Positions 7,901 through 13,854 of a stretch of 20,402 bases of DNA are shown in pieces (the stretch's first letter is position 1; each line of letters begins with the position of its first letter). The translations under genes and the position numbers were made by a program. The stretch spans positions 1 to 20,402 of the forward strand of contig JBFHGJ010000104.1 in the NCBI GenBank assembly GCA_041583135.1, written 5' to 3'. Below the pieces are notes generated by a model that saw only the letters and a program-made list of their open reading frames with translations, was not told where the DNA came from and ran no database searches. Source of the DNA: JABSOG01 sp041583135 (GTDB lineage Bacteria > Pseudomonadota > Gammaproteobacteria > Enterobacterales > Alteromonadaceae).

Positions 7901-9079
7901 CAAAACAATTGTTTGCATATTCAAGTTAAAGACACCGGTATTGGTATCGCCCGTGAAAAGCTCAACAAGGTGTTTGAACGTTACCACCGGGTGCATGACA
8001 ACCACAGTGAAAAAGTGAGCGGTGCCGGTATTGGTCTCGCCTTGGTAAAAAGCCTGATTGAAGTTCATGGTGGTCAGATCTTGTTAAGCAGCGAATTGGG
8101 CAAGGGCACATGTGTCGATGTTTATCTGCCGATCCAGACCGACGCCAAAAGTGCCAATGCCAGCTATAGCAACAATGAAGAACTGTTCGCTATGGAGATC
8201 ATGGGACTTCAGGATGGTCCGTTGGCTCAAGTGCCCGATTCACCTGAGCACAATGATGCGGATGACAGCCAGGATAGACCTTTGGTGTTGGTGGTTGAAG
8301 ACAATGGCGATATGTCGAGCTACATCGAGCAGACTTTAATCCCTAACTTCCGCGTGATCCATGCAGTTAATGGCGAAGTCGGCGTCGAAATGGCCAAGAA
8401 GCACATTCCCGATGTGGTGATCAGTGATGTCATGATGCCGTTAAAAGATGGCTATCAGGTGACAAGAGAGCTGAGGGCTGACCCACTTACCGATCATATT
8501 CCGATCATTTTGTTGACGGCAAAAGGCGATCAAAGCAGTCGTATTAAGGGTTGGGATGAGAAAGCCGATGAGTATTTGACCAAACCCTTTGATGGCCAAG
8601 AGCTAAATATTCGCATCAGCAATTTATTGGACATTCGTCATATTCTCAAAAGGCGCTTTGCCGAGAGCACTTTTGCCGTGCATAGCAATCAAATTAGCGA
8701 GTCGGCCAAGGGGGCTAAAAGCAATGCGCAAGATGCCCAACAAGCGTTTATCGCCAAGCTTGATGCGACTATCGAACAGTTTTATCAAGACCCATCGGTA
8801 TCGATAGCCGAGTTTGCCCAGCAAATGGCAATGAGTGAGCGTCAGCTGTTTAGAAAACTAAAACAGGTATTAGATGTCACGCCAGCGGACTATTTACGGC
8901 GTTTTCGCCTTGAACAGGCGTGTGTGTTGTTGGCGGAGGGCAAAAGTGTGAGTTTTGTGGCAATGGAGGTGGGCTTTTCGACGCAAAGCTATTTTGGCAA
9001 ATGCTTTAAAGCGCAATATGGTCTATCGCCGGGTGAATACAAAAAAGAGATGGCCTCGAAAGGCCATCCCGCTCCCTAA
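4925..9079 (+). CDS. Hybrid two-component system: propeller sensor, histidine kinase, receiver and AraC-type regulator in one chain
   Basis: A 1384-residue membrane protein that should sense a periplasmic signal and act directly as a transcription factor. In order: signal or anchor segment (about 11-28); a periplasmic two-component-regulator propeller with many repeats such as GFIWIATEDGLNRF and KLWVGAYGQGLNLID (about 45-660); a Y_Y_Y domain (about 704-782) with KLEGYDKEWN; one transmembrane helix (about 793-814); a coiled linker; HisKA with His860 in SHEFRTPL; HATPase with LLNLLSNAVKYS, DTGIGI and GAGIGLAL; a receiver (about 1118-1235) with Asp1168 in VISDVMMP; and a C-terminal AraC HTH pair (about 1283-1380). 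All catalytic motifs look intact. Such HTCS proteins are best known from Bacteroidetes polysaccharide loci and also occur in Alteromonadales. An in-frame TAG precedes the ATG; no clear Shine-Dalgarno. No glycan-degradation gene is adjacent; the neighbours are secreted proteins, so ligand and targets are unknown. Confidence 0.95.
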   Translation: MSKSMKFLRWALSVFGLYLSCSFATVAVNLTEPTSNLRFHPLAQNHKLSQPVVNDIVQDKQGFIWIATEDGLNRFDGQDVQIYRPTPGREGGINHTTVKQLTIDNDGVLWIGSEKGLNRYQSTTDDFAPFPGVNANITALNDANVRALFTDSLNRIWVGTRKGGVSVISADRQTLKHIAVNNAELASLPLFVHSFYQTQQQQILVATQRGLMRYNEQSQSLDVVSVASRRNIMQVFEVAPGRLLLGSTKGLWLYEQEQQSLSEIKPERLKGVYIVAMAKFDHSKVLIGTRNEGLYLFDSQSVELYHYSADPADKYAPTDNQIGVLYQSRDGLFWIGNNIGIDVLYPKQLRFGHIRLQNQSPQCLAGNTIYAIMLDKRNKLWVGAYGQGLNLIDLNTQQCRFVTGISGENSEQLKDVVSLYEAGDAVWIGTFKDGVVRYDSVSDTFTPLADLVSPGTKLPKNIQSIAGDASGNVWIATYDAGLFLYHHDNAQLSHIVPTTKDGLVGAFNDVLVDGDGHVWAAGDASGLWRLGVGEDEFKPVAGIAQRLWSVDIDSQGQLWLGTAGNGAIVYNPTTQQTKTYALTEGLLSNVVLNIREDGAGDIWFFTDRGLSRLNIKRDVIETFTERDGLQGDTFTTAGFYDRKQGMMWTGGFNGFNRFKPADIVPSAVTPEVALTRFELFYKPVSLKRDDNASPLTRVIGHSDRLFLDYQQNVFAFGFSALEYVEPEQIRYAFKLEGYDKEWNIVGADRRFANYTNIDPGQYVFKVKATNSEGHWGHVETKVDIVIEPPWWSTKTAILGYLAALWLAVYVLIAYRTKALRQQAETLSQAVEERTEELAQEKHKVEQLLERKNEEFASVSHEFRTPLTLILGPLSQLLAQTTEPQQKQKLGLIQRNGYRLLRMVDQLLQLQTLKVKAISPKQNQRSDKIIQLICQAFADLAKEKQLTLTLGSVAEVELALIPDALEKILLNLLSNAVKYSQPGATIEVFSTHTQNNCLHIQVKDTGIGIAREKLNKVFERYHRVHDNHSEKVSGAGIGLALVKSLIEVHGGQILLSSELGKGTCVDVYLPIQTDAKSANASYSNNEELFAMEIMGLQDGPLAQVPDSPEHNDADDSQDRPLVLVVEDNGDMSSYIEQTLIPNFRVIHAVNGEVGVEMAKKHIPDVVISDVMMPLKDGYQVTRELRADPLTDHIPIILLTAKGDQSSRIKGWDEKADEYLTKPFDGQELNIRISNLLDIRHILKRRFAESTFAVHSNQISESAKGAKSNAQDAQQAFIAKLDATIEQFYQDPSVSIAEFAQQMAMSERQLFRKLKQVLDVTPADYLRRFRLEQACVLLAEGKSVSFVAMEVGFSTQSYFGKCFKAQYGLSPGEYKKEMASKGHPAP
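9041..9068 (-). terminator. Rho-independent terminator with UUCG loop, inside the sensor coding end
   Basis: On the minus strand GATGGCCT-TTCG-AGGCCATC forms a perfect 8-bp stem with a UUCG tetraloop and is followed by TCTTTTTT. It should terminate the secreted-protein gene that ends at 9138. It lies entirely within the last codons of the convergent plus-strand sensor gene. On the plus strand the same hairpin lacks a T-tract. Confidence 0.85.
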
Positions 9080-9137
9080 TTAAACAGTCCTTGAGTCATC
9101 TCTGACTCCGGTGGGTTTTACCACGAGGGTAATCGGC

Positions 9138-9560
9138 TTAGAACAGACCTTCGTAATGGGCTGTGGCGCTGGTAGAAGAAAACGTGTTGTTGGTTAAATC
9201 CAACACATCGGCGCTTAGGCTAATGGTCTGATACCAAGAAATTGGCAACATGCAGGTTGAAGATGTTTGGCTGCAACGGCTATCTGACCAGTAGATACGG
9301 AAGTTGCTCGGTACGCCATCGATTTTGAATACGGCTGTGGTGGTACGGCTTGAGCCTGCGGCAAAACAGCTGCCGGTACGGTATTGGTCATAGGCTGGCG
9401 TATCGACAAAACATTTCATTGAAGTGCTTGCCAAGCTAGATACTGTGGCGGCATCATCATTAAGCTCAGGCCAGTTTTTAGTGATATCGGCTTCTTTGGC
9501 GGTTGCCATGGTGGCAACAGAAGCGAGTGCGATTGCTGATAATACGGTTTTTACTTTCAT
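9138..9560 (-). CDS. Secreted four-cysteine protein, function unknown
   Basis: I do not recognise this 140-residue protein. MKVK followed by TVLSAIALASVATMATA is a strong Sec signal peptide, with probable cleavage at ATA-KEAD (after residue 21). The mature part of about 119 residues has four cysteines (50, 65, 96, 103), an even number that fits two disulfides in an exported protein, and a Ser/Thr-rich, probably beta-rich character. The ATG at 9560 is chosen because the signal peptide begins there and GGGA lies about 10 bases upstream; another in-frame ATG at 9575 adds only five residues. It is transcribed away from the LasA-like gene and converges with the sensor gene, with its own terminator at 9041-9068. 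Its position between a sensor and an extracellular protease allows many roles (substrate, inhibitor, immunity), none supported by a motif. Confidence 0.8.
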   Translation of the reverse strand: MKVKTVLSAIALASVATMATAKEADITKNWPELNDDAATVSSLASTSMKCFVDTPAYDQYRTGSCFAAGSSRTTTAVFKIDGVPSNFRIYWSDSRCSQTSSTCMLPISWYQTISLSADVLDLTNNTFSSTSATAHYEGLF

Positions 9561-9595
9561 TGTTATTTTTCCCATATATTGCTTTTGTTATTGAT

Positions 9596-9614
9596 GGTCA
9601 ACCAGAGGTTGGCC
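9596..9614. repeat. Short hairpin upstream of the four-cysteine protein gene
   Basis: GGTCAACC-AGA-GGTTGGCC forms an 8-bp stem with one G-T pair and a 3-base loop, about 36 bases before the start codon at 9560. It may be an operator or a leader structure. Confidence 0.3.
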
Positions 9615-9630
9615 GTTTGAAAAATAGTCG

Positions 9631-9659
9631 TCACCTGCGCTCAAGCTAAACGCAGGTGA
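9631..9659. repeat. Perfect 9-bp inverted repeat at the head of the orphan reading frame
   Basis: TCACCTGCG (9631-9639) and CGCAGGTGA (9651-9659) are exact reverse complements around an 11-base loop. There is no T-tract after it on either strand, so it is not a standard terminator. It ends where the short orphan frame begins and could mark an old rearrangement junction or a regulatory stem. Confidence 0.4.
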
Positions 9660-9820
9660 TTAACTTGTGGTGGAGTGTCCAACAAGCGACTGCGGCAATG
9701 ATTGGTCAAGCCTTGGGTAAAAAATATCAAAATGGTGCCAAAGCTTGTTACTCTAGTGCCAAAACCGGTATTTGGCAGAATAGTGACAAGATTTGGCCGT
9801 ATATCGACAACAGTATCTAA
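9656..9820 (+). pseudogene. Short orphan reading frame, probable 3' remnant of a lost gene
   Basis: From a GTG at 9656 (ATG at 9698) the frame encodes 54 residues ending in TAA at 9820. Codon choice resembles that of the neighbouring genes, and the peptide is tryptophan-rich (WWSVQQATAAMIGQALGKKY near the start, KIWPYIDNSI at the end), so it looks like real or formerly real coding sequence. An in-frame stop lies just upstream and there is no Shine-Dalgarno sequence or signal peptide. The most economical reading is the surviving C-terminal end of a gene deleted up to the hairpin at 9631-9659. A short functional peptide cannot be excluded. Family unknown. Confidence 0.4.
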
Positions 9821-10029
9821 ACAAATGAACTTAAGGCGCTGCGTTCAAAAAGTATACGATATAAGAGATAGTTCTAAGTCTTGGTGTTGAATATTTGCTC
9901 GGACATCGTTAATTTGTTGTTTAAGGATTTGTTTGAAAGTGCAACTAATTCATTTTAGTTTCAATATTTTAAGCATGAAATGGAGTTTAAAACGTAACAA
10001 CAATAAAAACCTTAAATGAGATATTAACG
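9821..10029. other. AT-rich upstream region of the LasA-like gene
   Basis: About 200 bases without coding signal, expected to hold the promoter of the peptidase gene. TATACGATATAA near 9853-9864 is a possible -10 area. A small hairpin AACTAA-ttcatt-TTAGTT lies near 9943-9960. No confident promoter or operator can be named. Confidence 0.4.
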
Positions 10030-11214
10030 ATGAAAAACAACAAGTCTATATATGGCGCCATTGTGGCGTGTTCTACTGTGTTATGTAGCTTTAGCAGCAG
10101 TGCTGAACCGTTTGACGCCAATCAGAACATCAGTGTTAGCGTGCCTTATCGCGTAACACCACAAGTGGCTGATGATAACTTTGTGTATAATCCACAGACG
10201 GTTTCTAATCGCTGGGAGCAATACTTCAAACATCCTGCCCTGAGAGCGCACAAAGAAACCTTTACCCACTGGGTCGGCTTTCACTCGGTCAATCCCAACC
10301 TTGTTTTGGCCTTGATGGATATGCATTCGGGTATTTTATCTCGTACCAGCCTGAGTGATGTCAGCCGTCCGTTTGCCGAACTGTCAAACGCGCAAGGCTT
10401 TAACGAACAATTGCAAGATGTGTTGTCGCGTTTGAGCAAAAGCTTTTATCAGGTGCGTAAAGAGCAGGAGCAGCAGTATCAAGACAAGGGCTTCGTTTCC
10501 GCCAAGCAAAGCGCAGCGACTTTAGCGCTACAACAGCTCTTTGCCACGAGTCAAACACCTCAAGTCGGCAAAGCGCCCAGTGAACAGCTTGAGCAACTGC
10601 TCAAAACCTATGAACAGCGCTTTGAGCAATCGTTGCAAACACAACAGCCGCAATTCGAGTCTTTGACTCAAGCTTCATTGGCGGCACCTGTGATGCAATT
10701 GCCTTGGAGTTTAGGTTATAGCTGGATCGGTGGCGGCTCACATGGTTACGACGGCAGTTCATGGCCACATTCTTCAATTGACTATGCCTATGATTGGCCG
10801 CAATGGGGTGGTCAAACTTGGTCGGTACGCGCCGCTCACGGTGGTACGGTATCGGTGCTGTCTAGCTGTCAGGTGAGGATCACCGACGCCTCGGGTTGGG
10901 CGACAACCTACTATCACTTGTCCAACGTTAATGTCTATAACGGTCAGCAGGTTTCGGCTAATACCCACCTAGGCTATTATGCCTCAAACAAATCGCAGGC
11001 GTTGTGTGAAGGTGGTAGCTCAACCGGGCCACATCTGCATTTTTCATTGCTGTATAACGGCTATTATCAGTCGCTCGATGGCGTTCGTTTGAGTAACTAT
11101 GAGGTCAATACCGGACGTTACAGCTACGACAGCGACTGTAATTACTTCTATTACCGCGATTGGAACAATGGCGGCGGCAAATTCTGCGGCTGGCGTTCAA
11201 TGTATAACTATTAG
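10030..11214 (+). CDS. Secreted LasA-like M23 zinc endopeptidase (staphylolysin type)
   Basis: A 394-residue exported preproprotein of the beta-lytic (M23A) group, whose member LasA of Pseudomonas aeruginosa cuts glycine-glycine bonds in staphylococcal peptidoglycan and elastin. Signal peptide about 1-25 (SSSA-EP); propeptide to about residue 218; mature domain starting near AAPVMQLPWSLGYSW. Compared with remembered LasA, active residues align at a constant offset of 215: zinc ligands His238, Asp251 and His337, catalytic His296 (TTYYHLSN) and His335 (TGPHLHFSLLYNG). The cysteine pairs also match (Cys280-Cys326; Cys370-Cys386, the last with a 3-residue insertion). All catalytic positions are intact, so a functional lytic enzyme against competitors or host protein is likely. 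A weak GAG-type ribosome-binding site precedes the ATG. The stop overlaps the first of a series of inverted repeats ending in a terminator at 11392-11420. Confidence 0.95.
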   Translation: MKNNKSIYGAIVACSTVLCSFSSSAEPFDANQNISVSVPYRVTPQVADDNFVYNPQTVSNRWEQYFKHPALRAHKETFTHWVGFHSVNPNLVLALMDMHSGILSRTSLSDVSRPFAELSNAQGFNEQLQDVLSRLSKSFYQVRKEQEQQYQDKGFVSAKQSAATLALQQLFATSQTPQVGKAPSEQLEQLLKTYEQRFEQSLQTQQPQFESLTQASLAAPVMQLPWSLGYSWIGGGSHGYDGSSWPHSSIDYAYDWPQWGGQTWSVRAAHGGTVSVLSSCQVRITDASGWATTYYHLSNVNVYNGQQVSANTHLGYYASNKSQALCEGGSSTGPHLHFSLLYNGYYQSLDGVRLSNYEVNTGRYSYDSDCNYFYYRDWNNGGGKFCGWRSMYNY

Positions 11215-11374
11215 CCGTAACGGCTAGTTAGTGCCTGTCCATAAATGGACGTTGTTGGCACTAATTCTACGGTACACGGATGTGCCGCCTTTTCAACTTG
11301 TTGAAAAGTAAGTGAAATTTCACTTGTTTAAACGTAGCGGTCTCAGGAAATAATCCTGGATGATTATTTCCTGA
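11212..11374. repeat. Array of six consecutive inverted repeats in the 3' region of the LasA-like gene
   Basis: Read in order: TAGCCGT-A-ACGGCTA (11212-11226, including the stop codon); TTAGTGCC...GGCACTAA (11228-11264) enclosing GTCCAT-AA-ATGGAC; CGGTACA-CGGA-TGTGCCG (11270-11287, one G-T pair); CTTTTCAA-CTTG-TTGAAAAG (11289-11308); AAGTGAAATTTCACTT (11310-11325); and a 13-bp perfect stem with a 6-base loop at 11343-11355/11362-11374. A seventh hairpin is the terminator at 11392. The hairpins follow almost without gaps. They could form a stabilising 3' untranslated region, a 3'-derived small RNA, or a composite of intergenic repeat elements. Confidence 0.7.
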
Positions 11375-11391
11375 TGAAAGCTAGTTACGTG

Positions 11392-11420
11392 GACCCGGCT
11401 GCGCCGGGTCTATTTTTCTT
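11392..11420 (+). terminator. Rho-independent terminator of the LasA-like gene
   Basis: GACCCGGC-TGC-GCCGGGTC (11392-11410) is a perfect GC-rich 8-bp stem followed by TATTTTTCTT on the plus strand. The T-tract overlaps the final codons and stop of the convergent channel gene. On the minus strand no T-tract follows. Confidence 0.9.
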
Positions 11421-12210
11421 TGTGCTGCTCGGCGAGCATTTTTTTCAGCTCTTGAATTTCATGGTGTAGGTCTTTGAGCGTGACCACTCGGTCGTCCTTG
11501 TCGGTTTCGTTGATGTGTTCTTCTTCAAGTACGCCAACCATAATGCCGATCACCATATTTAAAAAGGCAAAAGTCGTTAAGAAGATAAAGGTAATGTAAT
11601 ACAGCCAGCTCCATGGATAGACTGCCATGGTTTCATACATAATGTCAGTCCACCCCTCAAAGGTCATTACGCGAAACAGCGTCAGCAGCGAGATGGCGAT
11701 ATCACCCCAATAACTCTCGTTGATCTCTTTGAAAAACAGGCTGCCAAAAGCGGCGTAGATATAGAAGATGATAAACATCAACGCCATAACATAGCCTAGC
11801 CGTGGTAGCGCGGTGAAAAACGAGTTCATCAAAATTCTCAGCTCGGGAATGATGCTGATCATCCTAAGCACACGAAATACCCGAATAAGCCGAGCGACCA
11901 GCGCCATTTCTGAGTTTTCTAGTGGAATTAGGCTGATGGTGACGATCAGGGTATCAAAGACATTCCAGCCGTCTTTAAAAAAGTCGAGGCGCTTGGGGGT
12001 GGCCAAAAACCGCACCATGATCTCGAACAAAAAGATGATGGAAATGGCCCAGTCCAACACCATAAAGGTATTGATTAAAACCGGTGACAGTTTATAGGTT
12101 TTCACGCCAACCATGATGGCTGAGGTGATGATGACAAAAATGATAAAGGATTCAAAAACCCGATTGTGGCGAATGCGGCTGATCGTCGCCGAAACCTCTT
12201 TATTGTCCAT
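11410..12210 (-). CDS. Single-domain voltage-gated cation channel with calcium-channel-like filter
   Basis: A 266-residue inner-membrane protein of the bacterial Nav (NaChBac) type, which works as a homotetramer. It shows six membrane segments: S1 (about 19-37), S2 (about 49-70), S3 (about 83-97), the voltage-sensing S4 with Arg107, 110, 113 and 116 at every third position (ARLIRVFRVLRM), S5 (about 138-160) and S6 (about 202-229). The C-terminus forms a charged coiled coil (LKDLHHEIQELKKMLAEQ) as in other members. The pore motif is TLFRVMTFEGWTD: Gly186 and Asp189 replace the Ser and the third-last position of the sodium-type TLESW filter and give the TxEGWTD pattern of domain I of animal calcium channels, which suggests calcium permeability. 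The ATG at 12210 is preferred over an upstream one because GGAA precedes it and homologous proteins start near S1. Confidence 0.93.
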   Translation of the reverse strand: MDNKEVSATISRIRHNRVFESFIIFVIITSAIMVGVKTYKLSPVLINTFMVLDWAISIIFLFEIMVRFLATPKRLDFFKDGWNVFDTLIVTISLIPLENSEMALVARLIRVFRVLRMISIIPELRILMNSFFTALPRLGYVMALMFIIFYIYAAFGSLFFKEINESYWGDIAISLLTLFRVMTFEGWTDIMYETMAVYPWSWLYYITFIFLTTFAFLNMVIGIMVGVLEEEHINETDKDDRVVTLKDLHHEIQELKKMLAEQHKEK

Positions 12211-12329
12211 GGAAAATTCCAGTGCTTCGCTAATTCGGTGAAATATGCATTGGAGCGCTGCAAAATGCAAATATTTATGACTATAGTAGGGGATGTTGAG
12301 AAAAATAATGACTTGGATAGACAACTGAC

Positions 12330-13010
12330 ATGTTTTCTTCAGATACCTTTGCCTTTTTACGTGAGTTAAAGGCCAACAACAGCAAAGAATGGTTCAATCA
12401 ACACAAAGACGATTATGAACAGCTGGTGAGAACGCCCGCGCTGCAACTGATCGGTGACATGCAGCCGCTGCTGGCCGAGCTGTCGCCACGCATGGTCGCC
12501 GCGCCAAAAAAGGTTGGCGGCTCTTTGATGCGGGTGCATCGTGATACTCGCTTTGGTAAAGACAAAACCCCCTACAAAACCAACATCGGCATTCAATTTC
12601 GCCACTTTATGGGCAAAGATGTTCATGCGCCGGGGTTTTATCTGCATATAGCCGATGATGAATGCTTTTTTGGCGCTGGCATTTGGCGGCCCGATGGGCC
12701 GTCGCTGAGTAAAATACGCAGTTTTATTGATGAAAATCCGCGTGGCTGGCAAAAAGCCATCACAGGTGACGACTTTCGTCAGTGCTATACCTTAAGAGGC
12801 GACGCTTTGGTTAGACCGCCCAAAGGTTTCAAAGCCGACCATCCATTAATTGAAGATTTAAAGCGTAAAGATTTTATTGCGATCAGTCCTTGCGACCCGG
12901 CCGATGTGGTCAAAGCCGATTTTGTGAAACACTGCTTTGAGCAGTTTAAACGGGCAGATGAATATATGTATTACTTGTGCACTGCACTTGAATTACCCTA
13001 CAAAGAATAA
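12330..13010 (+). CDS. DUF2461 / TIGR02453 family protein
   Basis: A 226-residue cytoplasmic protein of the widespread DUF2461 family, whose biochemical role is not established to my knowledge. Recognisable features are the N-terminal FLRELKANNSKEWFNQHK, the family signature around RVHRDTRFGKDKTPYKTN (about residues 69-86), and a central GFYLHIADDECFFGAGIW strand region. Length is normal and no signal peptide is seen. It starts 119 bases from the divergent channel gene, with which it shares the promoter interval, and ends 12 bases before the SDR gene, so it probably opens a transcript with the SDR, aldehyde dehydrogenase and tusA. Confidence 0.9.
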   Translation: MFSSDTFAFLRELKANNSKEWFNQHKDDYEQLVRTPALQLIGDMQPLLAELSPRMVAAPKKVGGSLMRVHRDTRFGKDKTPYKTNIGIQFRHFMGKDVHAPGFYLHIADDECFFGAGIWRPDGPSLSKIRSFIDENPRGWQKAITGDDFRQCYTLRGDALVRPPKGFKADHPLIEDLKRKDFIAISPCDPADVVKADFVKHCFEQFKRADEYMYYLCTALELPYKE

Positions 13011-13022
13011 CAGGAGAGCATA

Positions 13023-13811
13023 ATGGATCTGAATTTAACCGGTAAACGCGCCTTAGTGTGCGGCAGTTCACAAGGCATAGGCAAGGGCATTGCGTTGGCG
13101 CTGGCGGAACTTGGGGCCAACGTCGTGTTGTTTGCCCGTAATCGGCAGACTTTGGCGGAGGTAAAAGCTCAGTTGGCTTGCGATAGTGGCCAACAACATG
13201 AAATATTGGCGGCCGACTTTGCCGACCCAGCTGCGGTTAAGTCTGCCATTGAGCAATACTTGGCAGGTGGCAATACGATAGAAATTTTGGTGAACAATAC
13301 CGGAGGGCCTGCACCCGGTCCTATTCATCAGGCCGAGGCCGAAGCTTTTAGCGCGGCGTTTAATCAGCATGTGGTCAACAATCAAAATCTCACCCAAGCG
13401 CTATTGCCGGGGATGAAAGCCAGTGGTTACGGCCGCATTATCAATGTGATCTCAACCTCGGTGAAGCAACCGCTGCCTAACTTGGGGGTATCTAATACCA
13501 TTCGAGGCGCCGTGGCCAGTTGGGCGAAAACCATGGCCAATGAGCTGGGGCCTTTTAATATTACCGTCAATAACGTACTACCCGGCGCGACAAAAACCGC
13601 CCGACTCGATGCCATTATCGATGCCAAGGCGAAAAAGCAGGGCATTGATTTTGAACAAATGGCGCAGCAAGAACGTGAAGGTATTCCGCTTAGGCGTTTT
13701 GGTGAGGTGGCCGAGTTTGCCAATGCGGTGGCTTTTTTAGCTTCTCCGGCGGCGGCGTATATTACTGGTGTCAACCTACCGGTTGATGGTGGTAGAACCG
13801 GCTCTTTATAA
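13023..13811 (+). CDS. SDR-fold oxidoreductase-like protein lacking the YxxxK catalytic pair
   Basis: A 262-residue Rossmann-fold protein of the short-chain dehydrogenase/reductase superfamily, resembling FabG-like reductases. The nucleotide loop reads CGSSQGIGKGIA, followed by NNTGGP and a C-terminal GVNLPVDGGRTGSL. The catalytic Ser is present (Ser144 in INVISTS), but at the spacing where FabG has Tyr and Lys, this protein has Ser157 and Arg161 (LGVSNTIRGAVASWAK), so the normal proton-donor pair is missing. A known branch of SDRs shares the pattern, so this is unlikely to be a sequencing error, yet the chemistry is unclear. AGGAG lies 8 bases before the ATG. Its partner downstream is a semialdehyde dehydrogenase, suggesting joint action in degrading an aromatic or amino-acid-derived compound; the substrate is not known. 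Confidence 0.93.
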   Translation: MDLNLTGKRALVCGSSQGIGKGIALALAELGANVVLFARNRQTLAEVKAQLACDSGQQHEILAADFADPAAVKSAIEQYLAGGNTIEILVNNTGGPAPGPIHQAEAEAFSAAFNQHVVNNQNLTQALLPGMKASGYGRIINVISTSVKQPLPNLGVSNTIRGAVASWAKTMANELGPFNITVNNVLPGATKTARLDAIIDAKAKKQGIDFEQMAQQEREGIPLRRFGEVAEFANAVAFLASPAAAYITGVNLPVDGGRTGSL

Positions 13812-13854
13812 GCTGGTTGTGTCTGAGTTAAATCATGTGTGTTGAGGTGAGTGG

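Noticed and set aside
7541..8068. 175-codon minus-strand frame inside the sensor gene
   Set aside because: It lies opposite the well-conserved kinase domain and shows no own start signal or family motif; it is a shadow frame.
11228..11264. Integron attC-like recombination site
   Set aside because: The nested inverted repeat lacks the GTTRRRY/RYYYAAC core sites and there is no integrase or gene cassette context.
11410..12324. Longer channel reading frame beginning at 12324
   Set aside because: The extra 38 residues have no family counterpart, while ATG 12210 has a GGAA site and gives the normal start before S1.
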